Origin: Hormoscilla sp. GUM202
GTDB lineage: Bacteria > Cyanobacteriota > Cyanobacteriia > Cyanobacteriales > Desertifilaceae
Length of the DNA: 64,000 nt
NCBI GenBank assembly: GCA_005518205.2
Contig: RFFC02000011.1
Span: 124,001-188,000 of the forward strand
Reading direction: 5' to 3'
The stretch's first letter is position 1. Each line of letters opens with the position of its first letter. The position numbers and the translations under genes are program-made. Below are positions 28,677 to 36,662 of this stretch, piece by piece. The notes below the pieces were generated by a model. The model ran no database searches. It had not been told where the DNA came from and saw only the letters and a program-made list of their open reading frames with translations.

Positions 28677-30007
28677 ATGAATAGAGAGAAGTTGGCTCAA
28701 ATACAAACTTATGCCTTGGCCATGGCCGCCTTGTTGTACGAGGAGGCTCAAGCGACTGTTCCAGAGGAATTGAAAACGCTCTCAGGGATAGAAGGCACCA
28801 TCCGCAGGCAGTGGCTTCAATACGTCGGTCCAGAGATTGCCCTTTTTTTATCCAAAGTAGCAGTGGTACCACTGCCGGACGAGCCAGAGCTTTAAATAGC
28901 ATTGTGGGCAAGATTTCAATCACCTCCAAACAAGCGGCCTATTTTGAGGTAAAGCCCTATAGCCAGTGGAGCCCCTATCTGGAGAAATGTTGCTTATTGC
29001 TAAGTGCAAACTCTTCCTATGAGCACGCCTCGGAAGATCTTAAGGTGCTCACGGGGATTAGCGTCTCCCGGGGAACTCAGCAACGGCTGGTGCAGCGCCA
29101 TGATTTTGAGTTCCCGACGGTCTCCGAGGCCATTGAAGAAATCAGGCATTCACAAGAGAAAGAGTCTGGCCCAGAGCAAGAGTGGCCGACGGTCTCCGAG
29201 GCCATTGAAGAAATCAGCATCGACCAGGACAAAGAGCGCACTCCTTCCTTTGAGTTGACTCATTTGCCAGAATCCCTTGCCAATCTCGGTAGAACACCCA
29301 AGGCTAGATATACTTCCGATATTGCGCTTACGGACTCCCCTTGGTCAACCCTGTGAGTGGCGCGATTACAAGGCTGTCAATCTGCATGACCAGGGGGTAG
29401 CGGCCTTTTTTCGAGACAATGCAGGACTGGTCAAATGGGTAAATCAGCAGCCCTTGGCGAATCCGCTTGTGTGTCTCGGGGATGGCCATGATGGCATCTG
29501 GAACCTGTTTGTCGAGATTGGTCCGACCATCTTTCGTCAAGAAATCCTCGATTGGTATCACTTAATGGAAAATCTGGAAAAAATCGGCGGGTCCGGCCAG
29601 CGACTGGCACGAGTGAAAGCCCTTTTCTGGTCTGGCAAGGTGCCAGAGGCCCTCAAGGAATTTGACGACTGGGACCATCCACGGGTGGACAATTTTAGGG
29701 CCTATGTTACTAAGCATCGCCATCGCATTGTGAACTATAGCTATTAAGTACATGGACAAAATTAATTTCACACACTCTCTCGCGCTAGTCTCCATATCCG
29801 GAGCATGTCGCCCATGGCTATGTGCAATTATTTTTGTCTAACTACTTATCAAGCCGAGGGGATTTCCATTGGTTCGGGAGAGGTGGAATCAACGGTACAC
29901 AGAAGGCGGCACGGCTAAAGCTTTCAGGATCGCAATGGAAAGCCGTCAATGTTCCCCAGGTTCTGCTGCATCGCTGCGCTTATCTTAATGGAGTATTCTC
30001 AAGGTGA
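28677..30007 (+). pseudogene. ISKra4-type transposase, frameshifted and MITE-interrupted
   Basis: Pieces in several frames together make a transposase: an N-terminal stretch (28677-28895), a middle (about 28880-29356, GISVSRGTQQRL), a third part (29356-29744, DWYHLMENLEKIGGS) and, after the MITE, EGISIGSGEVEST and LKLSGSQWKAVNVPQVL. ISKra4 transposases of this subgroup may use one programmed frameshift, but the number of breaks here and the MITE mean it is inactive. A 36-bp segment (PTVSEAIEEI) is duplicated at about 29117-29146 and 29189-29218. Confidence 0.82.
29747..29846. mobile_element. IS630-related MITE (100 bp, TA target)
   Basis: Ends AGTACATGGACAAAATTAAT and the inverted AGTAGTTAGACAAAAATAAT resemble the IS630 element at 24036-25214. 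It is flanked by TA (29745-29746 and 29847-29848). Removal restores NYSYYQAEGISIGSG in the transposase. It is probably mobilised by the IS630 transposase encoded 4.5 kb upstream. Confidence 0.85.
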
Positions 30008-30056
30008 CAGTTGCGCAATGAAGTATTTTTACTCATTGCCAAACTGGGATGCACCC

Positions 30057-30213
30057 CTTAGGGATGGATATTGTCGCCGAGGGAGTGGAAGTAGCACAAC
30101 AGCTAAGTCAGTTGAGAGAATTAAAATGCGAATATGGCCAGGGCTATTTCTTTTCTAAACCTACCGATAGCATAGCTGCTAGCAAGTTGCTTGCCAAAAT
30201 GCCCCAATGGTAA
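30057..30213 (+). pseudogene. GAF-PAS-GGDEF-EAL protein, segment 4 (end of EAL)
   Basis: After the IS the EAL domain resumes as MDIVAEGVEVAQQLSQL and ends with YFFSKPTD and a TAA at 30211-30213. The segment includes the late conserved Glu of EAL domains (AEGVE). It has no start of its own. Confidence 0.85.
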
Positions 30214-30256
30214 TATGTAGGGTGGGCGGTGCCCACCACCTCCTTTGGATATCACT

Positions 30257-30469
30257 ATGAAAATTTTTCAATCCTCATCATTCTGGTTTTTCTGCTTTAC
30301 GGTGATAGCGGTTCTTACCCTTAATTTTTGGTCTGGGGGACAAGACATTTCCTTGTCATTCTTAAATCTGCCCACATGGTTCTTATATTTGGTTGCCTTG
30401 CAAATTGTCCTGACTGTTGCTATGCTGATATTTACGCTACAATTTTGGAAGACGGAGGAAAACGACTGA
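30257..30469 (+). CDS. Small membrane protein paired with symporter (DUF3311-like)
   Basis: About 70 aa with two hydrophobic helices and a short polar tail (QFWKTEEND). Its TGA overlaps the ATG of the symporter (ATG at 30469), so the two are translationally coupled, as seen for small DUF3311-type partners of sodium:solute symporters. The start at 30257 (MKIFQSS) is preferred; an in-frame ATG lies 4 codons upstream (30245). Its role is probably assembly or stability of the transporter. Confidence 0.75.
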   Translation: MKIFQSSSFWFFCFTVIAVLTLNFWSGGQDISLSFLNLPTWFLYLVALQIVLTVAMLIFTLQFWKTEEND

Positions 30470-31929
30470 TGTCAATAGAGTACCTGATGCCCTATCTGGC
30501 GATCGCCCTCTATTTGTTAGGGACGCTGTGGGTAGGACTGGCGGGTTATCAAAAAGAACAGAATACGGTGGAAGGCTATTTCCTCGCCGATCGCAAAATA
30601 AACCCGATCGTCCTTTTTTTCACCCTGAGTGCCACCAATTTCAGCGCCTTCTTTTTTCTGGGATTTGCCGGATCTGGCTATCGCATCGGCCTGAGTTATT
30701 ACCCGATGATGGCCTTTGACACGGGCATGGCAGCACTGGGTTTCTATTATATCGGCTACAAAGTCTGGCAGTTGGGGAAGAAAAAAGGATTAATTACTCC
30801 CCCAGAATTGATTGATGTTTGCTTCCATAGCAAAGCCCTAAAATTGCTAGTAATGGCGGTGATGGTAATTTTCACTATGCCTTATTTAACTTTACAGCCG
30901 ATCGGGGCAGGGTATCTGCTATCAAGCTTGACTAACGGACAAATTCCCTACTTTTTGGGGGCGACGCTTTTAACATTGATTATTGTTTTCTATGTCTGCG
31001 TGGGCGGGATGAAAAGCGTCGCTTTAACCGATATCTGGCAAGGAGTGTTAATGTTTGTACTCATGAGCGCCGCCTTCGGAGCGATCGCCAATAGCCTTGG
31101 GGGTTTAGCGACAGCTAACAGCAATGTCTACGAGATTTCCCCAGAACTTTTATCTCGACAGGGAGTCAATAATTTTTTCACGCAGAAAAAGTTGTTTAGC
31201 TATATTATTCTCTGGAATTTTGCCCTGCCAATGCTACCGCAAATGTTAATGCGGTTTTATGCAGCGAAAAATGCCAATTCACTGAAAGTTTCTACAGTAT
31301 TCTATCCAATTGTCACAACAATCTTATTTATTTGCCCCGTGATGATTGGGATGTGGGGGCATATAGCTTTTCCGGATCTGGTAGGAAAAGATGCCGATCG
31401 AATTTTGCCCATGATGCTGGAAAAATATGCTCCCATATGGCTGAGTTCCTTTGTGATGGTGGGGGCCTTGGCAGCATTTATGTCAACAATGGATTCCCAG
31501 TTGTTGGCGATCGGTTCGATGCTGACCCGGGATATTTACATCTCCTACTTCCGCAAAAATGCTTCCCTCAAAGAACAAACCCTTATGGGCAGAGTGCTGA
31601 TTGTTTTAGCAGCCATCGTTGGTTTGATCCTCGCCTACAAACCGCCAGCTTCAATCTTTGCCATGGCCACCCAAGCCTTTACGGGATTATCGGTACTCTT
31701 CCCGACAGTAATTGCGGCCTTATATGGCAAAAACATTCACCCCCTGAGTTGTATCATCTCTATTGTAGCGGGAGAATTGGTGCTGCTGGGCTTTCAATTG
31801 GGTCTGATTCCCCCAAGTTTGACCTTTGGGTTTCTCCCCGTTGTCCCGATCGTCGCTCTTTCGGCCCTGATTATTGTCCTGGGAAATCCGATTATTAACC
31901 AGCTACAGGGCGCACAGCCCGAACCCTAA
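30469..31929 (+). CDS. Sodium:solute symporter (SSS family)
   Basis: About 486 aa with 12-13 transmembrane helices. Typical blocks are GLAGYQKEQNTVEGYFLADR at the start, FTLSATNFSAFFFLGFAGSGYRIG, and the late ALAAFMSTMDSQLLAIGSMLTRDIY. It imports a small organic solute with Na+; the substrate cannot be told from sequence. The start at 30469 is set by overlap with the small partner gene. Confidence 0.9.
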   Translation: MSIEYLMPYLAIALYLLGTLWVGLAGYQKEQNTVEGYFLADRKINPIVLFFTLSATNFSAFFFLGFAGSGYRIGLSYYPMMAFDTGMAALGFYYIGYKVWQLGKKKGLITPPELIDVCFHSKALKLLVMAVMVIFTMPYLTLQPIGAGYLLSSLTNGQIPYFLGATLLTLIIVFYVCVGGMKSVALTDIWQGVLMFVLMSAAFGAIANSLGGLATANSNVYEISPELLSRQGVNNFFTQKKLFSYIILWNFALPMLPQMLMRFYAAKNANSLKVSTVFYPIVTTILFICPVMIGMWGHIAFPDLVGKDADRILPMMLEKYAPIWLSSFVMVGALAAFMSTMDSQLLAIGSMLTRDIYISYFRKNASLKEQTLMGRVLIVLAAIVGLILAYKPPASIFAMATQAFTGLSVLFPTVIAALYGKNIHPLSCIISIVAGELVLLGFQLGLIPPSLTFGFLPVVPIVALSALIIVLGNPIINQLQGAQPEP

Positions 31930-32054
31930 AGGGTCCGGCTACAGGAACGAAGCCCGCCTGCGCGGGCTATATTGCTGGCATTAATTTACGGCGCGATCGC
32001 ACTCGGGCAACTTATAATAAGTTAAAGTAGACTCGAAGGACTACAGGAGAAAAA

Positions 32055-32300
32055 ATGAGCCTAGTCATCCCAGATGAAATACTCCAATCTGCACGCATGT
32101 CTGAAAATGAGTTCATGCAGGAAATTGTGCTGATGCTATTCCGACAAAATAAATTAAGTATAGGCAAAGCGAGTCGCCTACTTGGAATGCATTTAATCCA
32201 ATTCCAACATCTACTTGCCAGTCGTGACATCTGCGTTCATTACGATGTCGCTGACTTCAGAGAAGACCTCAATACTATCAAGGAAATGTACGGAGAATGA
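32055..32300 (+). CDS. UPF0175 family protein (antitoxin-like)
   Basis: This 81-aa protein has the UPF0175 pattern MSLVIPDEIL, EIVLMLFRQNKLSIGKASRLLGM and a DVADFREDL tail. Such proteins are small predicted DNA-binding partners. A good ribosome binding site (CAGGAGA) precedes the ATG. It overlaps the next gene by 4 bases, typical of a toxin–antitoxin pair. Confidence 0.88.
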   Translation: MSLVIPDEILQSARMSENEFMQEIVLMLFRQNKLSIGKASRLLGMHLIQFQHLLASRDICVHYDVADFREDLNTIKEMYGE

Positions 32301-32782
32301 TAGTTGTCAGCAACACTTCACCAATTAGCAATTTAGCTGCCCTTGGTCGTCTATCTCTGTTAGAACAAGTCTATGGCAAAATTACCATTCCCACAGCCGT
32401 CGCCAACGAAATTTCTAACGTAGGTACGACCTACACACAAGCAGCAGCAGTACCAACCCTGCCTTGGATTCAAATCCAGTCAGTGACAGATGGTACAATG
32501 TTACAAACACTCCGTACAGACCTGGATGAGGGTGAGTCGGAAGCGATCGCACTTGCGATTGAACTCAAAGCAGACTTGCTGCTGATAGATGAACAATTAG
32601 GCAGGAAAGTAGCCTCTGGGTATGGACTGAAGTTAAAAGGGCTATTAGGAGTCCTGATTACAGCCAAATTCAGAGGATTAATTCCAGCTGTTAAGCCGAT
32701 CGTAGATGATTTAATTGTGCAGGCAAGGTTCAGAGTGAGTAATAAGCTTTACGCTGATGTCATACAGTCTGCTGGTGAATAG
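32297..32782 (+). CDS. DUF3368 / PIN-like domain protein (toxin-like)
   Basis: This 161-aa PIN-fold protein has the first Asp-like position in VVSNTSPISN, a central DLDEGESEAIALA and LLLIDEQLGRKVA holding acidic residues of the nuclease site, and GLLGVLITAK. DUF3368 proteins are regularly paired with UPF0175, forming a type II toxin–antitoxin-like module. The first Asp of PIN is Asn here (SNTSP), which is common in DUF3368, so RNase activity is not assured. Confidence 0.85.
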   Translation: MIVVSNTSPISNLAALGRLSLLEQVYGKITIPTAVANEISNVGTTYTQAAAVPTLPWIQIQSVTDGTMLQTLRTDLDEGESEAIALAIELKADLLLIDEQLGRKVASGYGLKLKGLLGVLITAKFRGLIPAVKPIVDDLIVQARFRVSNKLYADVIQSAGE

Positions 32783-32812
32783 ATCGTTACTCAACCGTAT
32801 CTGAAGGCGGTG

Positions 32813-33205
32813 TCACTTGTCAAGTGACACCAGATCGTCATTATCACTGTTCAGTTCAGATATAGTTTCCGCGATGAGCGATCGCCAATTTTCATTCTGT
32901 TCCAGAGTCAGGATTATTTTCTGGAAAGACTCCTCCTGGAATGACAATACCAAGTAATCCCGATCGTTCGTCACGTACCAGAACTCCTTACCGCGATTAC
33001 TGTAATAGGTTCCCGCCTTGATTATACCGGGAAAGAAAGTACCTGGAGCGCGGATTTCAGTCCAACTGCTGGCCGGTTCCTCTGTAGTCACTCCTTGGAT
33101 ATGACTGAGGGAAATTTCCCAGGTTTTTTCCAGGTTTGCTCCCCATAATTGCTCGTACCATTCCCACTCTATCTGCAATTTGTCGCCTACTATGTTCAAA
33201 ATCAT
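32813..33205 (-). CDS. Conserved hypothetical protein
   Basis: This 130-aa soluble protein with alternating beta strands contains WEISLSHIQGVTTEEPASSWTEIRAPG-type sequence and GKEFWYVTNDRDYLVLSF. The pattern looks like a small PH-like beta domain used in many bacterial proteins of unknown function. I do not recognise a precise family. It converges on the PIN-like gene. Confidence 0.65.
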   Translation of the reverse strand: MILNIVGDKLQIEWEWYEQLWGANLEKTWEISLSHIQGVTTEEPASSWTEIRAPGTFFPGIIKAGTYYSNRGKEFWYVTNDRDYLVLSFQEESFQKIILTLEQNENWRSLIAETISELNSDNDDLVSLDK

Positions 33206-33248
33206 TGTTTTCTTCCTCCCTTGTTGATTATACCATAAATTCTCCAGT

Positions 33249-34076
33249 TTATGCTGAGGGATTGTCAGAAGGGTTATTTTCCTGCAATCCTAATGTAGAC
33301 AATAGTTGATTTGCCCAGGTATCATCTTCAGTGGATAAAGCAGGTGTCAGCTTTGTTTGATAATCGACTCTCAAATCGTAGCTTCCCCGATCGTACAGAG
33401 TATGTAATAATGATTGGAGTGGAATTAACGGTTCTTCATCTTCTGCTTGCAAGGGTAAAGGAATAGATGGTATTTCTTGCGGCAAATTAAAGGCATAGAG
33501 ATCTGCCATAGGGCGGGTCTGGCTGCGGCTCACCACAATGCGGTAGTGAGTCTTCAGATCCTGGTTGAACATGGCCATGGGTTTGCCCTGGCGCAATAAA
33601 TCAATTTCGATTAAATGGGTAGAACTGCCGAGAATCTTTTCCCGTTTTTGCATGTAGCTTTTCCTTCCTTCTTTTGCTTGTTTGTTTTTCGGCGAGAGGA
33701 TTTCAATCACGGTAATGACTTCATCTGTCCCCACTTCTCGCACTTCCAGATACCATTCCTTAACTGTTTCTGGCATTGGCAAGTTAATCTGAACTGGCTG
33801 GGTAGGAGGGGCTGCGATCGCAACAGCTCCGGTTGAGGGGGGGATAATGTTGACTCTACTTTGCCCTCTCACTACATTGTCGGGAATTCCTACGAGCAAA
33901 GTGCCATCACCATTTCCAGTTGTTTGATACACTCGCTCCTCAACAGATACCCAATATTTGGGGCGGATTTTCTGATTCATAATTTCTGCAATCAATATCG
34001 TTAACCATTTATGGATTTCATGCCAAAAGCGGGGATTTTCCAGATAGGGGTTCATTCCGGGAAATGGTGAGGGCAT
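33249..34076 (-). CDS. DUF4058 family protein
   Basis: About 275 aa beginning MPSPFPGMNPYLENPRFW, the family's hallmark, and containing VIEILSPKNKQ, which resembles a PD-(D/E)XK-like core, and GSSTHLIEIDLLRQG. DUF4058 proteins are abundant in cyanobacteria and of unknown function. The start at 34076 is used instead of the longer frame to 34172 because the family begins with this motif. Its nuclease-like core is similar in spirit to Uma2 proteins. Confidence 0.88.
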   Translation of the reverse strand: MPSPFPGMNPYLENPRFWHEIHKWLTILIAEIMNQKIRPKYWVSVEERVYQTTGNGDGTLLVGIPDNVVRGQSRVNIIPPSTGAVAIAAPPTQPVQINLPMPETVKEWYLEVREVGTDEVITVIEILSPKNKQAKEGRKSYMQKREKILGSSTHLIEIDLLRQGKPMAMFNQDLKTHYRIVVSRSQTRPMADLYAFNLPQEIPSIPLPLQAEDEEPLIPLQSLLHTLYDRGSYDLRVDYQTKLTPALSTEDDTWANQLLSTLGLQENNPSDNPSA

Positions 34077-34139
34077 GGGGACTTCTCCTAATTTACTCTT
34101 TTTATATTCTATATCATTCTGAGAAAATTGTCTAGAGCG

Positions 34140-34225
34140 TCGTCGGCCAAGAAACCGGGTTTCTTTTTGCAAAATACCGATATTTCGTTGCTCGTTTCAG
34201 GAGAAACCCGGTTTCTGACAATCCT
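34140..34225. repeat. Palindromic repeat pair (AGAAACCCGGTTTC type)
   Basis: GAAACCGGGTTTC at about 34151-34163 and GAGAAACCCGGTTTC at about 34201-34215 are copies of a common cyanobacterial palindrome. A related pair lies at about 36116-36147. They could form hairpins. Confidence 0.5.
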
Positions 34226-34322
34226 CGATGTCCTAGACCTTGTCTTGTCTAAGTCAGAAGGATTAGCAGGCGATCGCACCAATGCTTGCCCGCTGTCTCT
34301 AGATCGCGATCGCCCTTAAGAT

Positions 34323-34802
34323 TTAATAATTTTTGATATATTCTATTACCAATAAACGGAGATAGTTCAATTTCTCTACATAGCGTTTTATCTGTGGATA
34401 ATGCAATTCAATCGAAAAATACCAATCTGCAAAATACGGGATATCAAATATGTTTAATTGATGTAAACTATCGACAATATTTTCTTCTAAGCGAGCGTCC
34501 GCAATAGCTTGAAAAGCATATCCTCGAATATCAGTCGCAAAGATTTCGATCGCACCTAAGATAGTAAACTCTTGAGTCTCTTCCCATACTGCTAGCTGAT
34601 CTCTTTCTGATGAAGTTGTCTGATAATCAGTCAGTAGCTGATTTAATACTCGCTCAAGATATTCCTTGGCCCTTTTGGCATTGCCGGCTTTATCTTTGAC
34701 GTCTAAGTTCTGCATTGTCTTCTTAATTTTCTCCGTAAGATATAATTTTGCCATCTCTTTTGATGAGAAATTCAGATCCTTTATTCCATCTATATGCCCC
34801 AT
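34323..34802 (-). CDS. Hypothetical protein (possible immunity-like partner)
   Basis: Up to 159 aa, highly helical, rich in Lys/Glu in the first half (KRAKEYLERVLNQLLTDY) and aromatic at the end (FADWYFSIELHYPQIKRY). The true start may be the ATG at 34754 (MAKLYLTEK). It overlaps the end of the gene upstream on the same strand (34723-35064), suggesting coupling. No family recognised. Confidence 0.6.
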   Translation of the reverse strand: MGHIDGIKDLNFSSKEMAKLYLTEKIKKTMQNLDVKDKAGNAKRAKEYLERVLNQLLTDYQTTSSERDQLAVWEETQEFTILGAIEIFATDIRGYAFQAIADARLEENIVDSLHQLNIFDIPYFADWYFSIELHYPQIKRYVEKLNYLRLLVIEYIKNY

Positions 34803-35064
34803 TAGGTAATAGTTTCTTTCGCGCTCCTTTTATCTGAAAATTACTGGCTTTTCTCAAGTACCTTAAATAATCATCTGTAAAACCGTGTCTATCCGCACGA
34901 TCTACAATGCTATGAGCTAAAGTAAGATAGGTTGCTTTATCCCAATTTGACATGAGACTTTTGATTTCTGCTATCTCTGCATCTGTGTATCCCTCAAGCA
35001 ATATTTGTTCATAAATATCTGCTTTTTCCGTTTCATTATTATGGTCCTGGTTATTCCCATGCAT
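34723..35064 (-). CDS. Hypothetical protein with basic toxin-like C terminus
   Basis: This 113-aa protein has an acidic N terminus (NNETEKADIYEQIL) and a basic C-terminal block (GARKKLLPNGAYRWNKG, then EFLIKRDGKIISYGEN) that resembles the small C-terminal domains of bacterial polymorphic toxins. No signal peptide. The overlap with the next gene fits a toxin–immunity or toxin–antitoxin pair, but this is inference from layout and composition only. Confidence 0.55.
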   Translation of the reverse strand: MHGNNQDHNNETEKADIYEQILLEGYTDAEIAEIKSLMSNWDKATYLTLAHSIVDRADRHGFTDDYLRYLRKASNFQIKGARKKLLPNGAYRWNKGSEFLIKRDGKIISYGEN

Positions 35065-35343
35065 CTCTTCGATAGAGCGACTACTGGTCTGCGACTAAAA
35101 ATTGTCTTGTTTGATGAGGTTGGGTTTAATTTCAATCCATTTTTTCCAACCATAATACCACATGCACTAATTTTACCTGCTGTTGGGCAAAATCCGGCTT
35201 ACTTTGCTGAGGGGCTGAGGGTTTTAAGCTGTCGCTACGCGCAACCACCGGTGTCTAGGCGACCCTTAATGTTTGAGGGCGATCGATCTCCCCCACCGGA
35301 CCTCAGTATCAAACAAAGTTGTTCCATACTATTCTATCACATT
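35065..35343. other. Spacer without a supported gene
   Basis: Short plus-strand frames here have no recognisable content. It contains HIP1-like and GATCGATC sequences and the upstream region of the gene pair to its left. Confidence 0.3.
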
Positions 35344-36039
35344 TCAAGCATTACGGACTTGCTGCTGAATCCAACTTCTCAAATCTCTCTCGGCGTCCAT
35401 TTCATCCGCGATCGCCGCTTCCAGAAACTCATAAAGTTTTGTTTTTGACACCCAGTCGGGAAAAGTCGGACTATTTTCCACTTCCACATATCGGGAGTCC
35501 TGCAATTGATAAATCCGCAGCACTTCCCCATTATAACGCCACAACTCGGGAACCCCCATTGCTGCATACAGGCGAGGTTTGTCGATGTTGGTATAAGTGA
35601 TATCCACCTCCACAACTAAGTCTGGTGGAGGATCGGTTTTCAAGTCTACTTCCTTGCCCGCTACTAATGGTTGATTCTGAATGTAGTAACAATTATCTGG
35701 TTCTGACCCTTTTTCTAACTCCGGATAATTCAGAGTCGTTGAACCCATTGTTTTTACCTTCATTCCTAGTTCAAAAACTAAGTTGCGGATAAATTGTTCA
35801 ATCATTCTGGTAGTATTTTCATGTTTTTCTGATGGCATGGTAATCTCTAATGTCCCTCTGTCGTAGGTTAATCTGGCCGAACGATCGTCTCCCAGTATCT
35901 CCAATATTTTCTCATACCCTTGCCAGCTGATATTATGGAAAAATACCCGTTGTTCTGCGGGGACTGGGATGCGATCGCCCTTGATTTCCGCCCTTTTTTC
36001 CGCCTTGTTTTCCGTTTTCGTTATTGCTACTGTCACCAA
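35344..36039 (-). CDS. Uma2 family (DUF820) putative endonuclease
   Basis: This 231-aa PD-(D/E)XK-like protein shows RLTYDRGTLEITMPSEKHE, PPPDLVVEVDITYTNIDKPRLYAAMGVPELWRY (split here by its motif Asp, Glu and Lys) and the late YEFLEA tail. Uma2 proteins are hugely expanded in cyanobacteria with no proven function. Length fits the family and no break is seen. The start MVTVAI is the first in-frame ATG. Confidence 0.88.
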   Translation of the reverse strand: MVTVAITKTENKAEKRAEIKGDRIPVPAEQRVFFHNISWQGYEKILEILGDDRSARLTYDRGTLEITMPSEKHENTTRMIEQFIRNLVFELGMKVKTMGSTTLNYPELEKGSEPDNCYYIQNQPLVAGKEVDLKTDPPPDLVVEVDITYTNIDKPRLYAAMGVPELWRYNGEVLRIYQLQDSRYVEVENSPTFPDWVSKTKLYEFLEAAIADEMDAERDLRSWIQQQVRNA

Positions 36040-36197
36040 CTCTCTCCTTTTCTAGACCAAAATCATACTGCTATAGCACTTATTATCAGAACGCCGCCTC
36101 TTACCTTTGCTGCAGAAACCCAGTTTTTCTAAAAAACCGGGTTTCTTAATTCAATATCGCCCTTAAGTTCATCGAAAAGGAATAACCCACTTGGTAT

Positions 36198-36524
36198 CTA
36201 TGTCTCGGAGGGAGGAGGGAGGTAGTAAAGGGTGAAGCAAGCAGCTAACATAGGCCAGGCGGCGAAAAACAGGATATTGCGGTCTTGATAAGGTGCGAGG
36301 TATTGTTTGTAGCTCGCAAAGGTAGAAACAGCATGGAGAAACAACACGGCCAGGTAGGTCCATCGCTTTTGAAACCCTATGACAAAGCCAATAATGATTG
36401 CCAGTTGTACCACACCAACCACATAGATAGCAATGTTGCCAAACCCTCCCAGGAAGTAGAACTTCTCAAATATTCTAGCTGCTCTTTCGGGCTGCACGAA
36501 TTTAATTAGCGTCCAAACCAACAT
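36198..36524 (-). CDS. DoxX-like small membrane protein, probable 5' frameshift
   Basis: This 108-aa protein has three to four transmembrane helices (GNIAIYVVGVVQLAIIIGF and FFAAWPMLAACFTLYYLPP). It resembles DoxX/DUF-type membrane proteins. Upstream an ATG at 36576 opens a frame (MSDDRRIATALL) that looks like the native N terminus but runs out of frame within about 20 codons. A single-base change near 36540 would join them as ...FLVMLVWTLIKF. The present ATG at 36524 may still give a shortened protein. Confidence 0.65.
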   Translation of the reverse strand: MLVWTLIKFVQPERAARIFEKFYFLGGFGNIAIYVVGVVQLAIIIGFVIGFQKRWTYLAVLFLHAVSTFASYKQYLAPYQDRNILFFAAWPMLAACFTLYYLPPPSET

Positions 36525-36662
36525 GACTAGAAATACACAGCAGTAATGCTGTCGCTATTCGCCGATCGTCTGACATGATTTTATCCTACTTAGCTTCATT
36601 TTTCATCTCATCTGAGGCAGCGTAGGGCAGGCGAGACGCCCGCCCATCCTACGCCTTACGAT

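Larger units (their letters stand above)
28579..30056 (+). mobile_element. ISKra4-type IS (8-bp TSD) in the EAL domain
   Basis: This 1478-bp element has ends GGGTGCATCCCAGTTTGG and the inverted counterpart. The perfect 8-bp duplication is CTTAGGGA (28571-28578 and 30057-30064). An 8-bp TSD and the transposase type fit the ISMich2 subgroup of ISKra4. It carries a nested 100-bp MITE (29747-29846) and a decayed transposase. Removing it restores HNLGMDIVAEG in the EAL domain. Confidence 0.88.
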
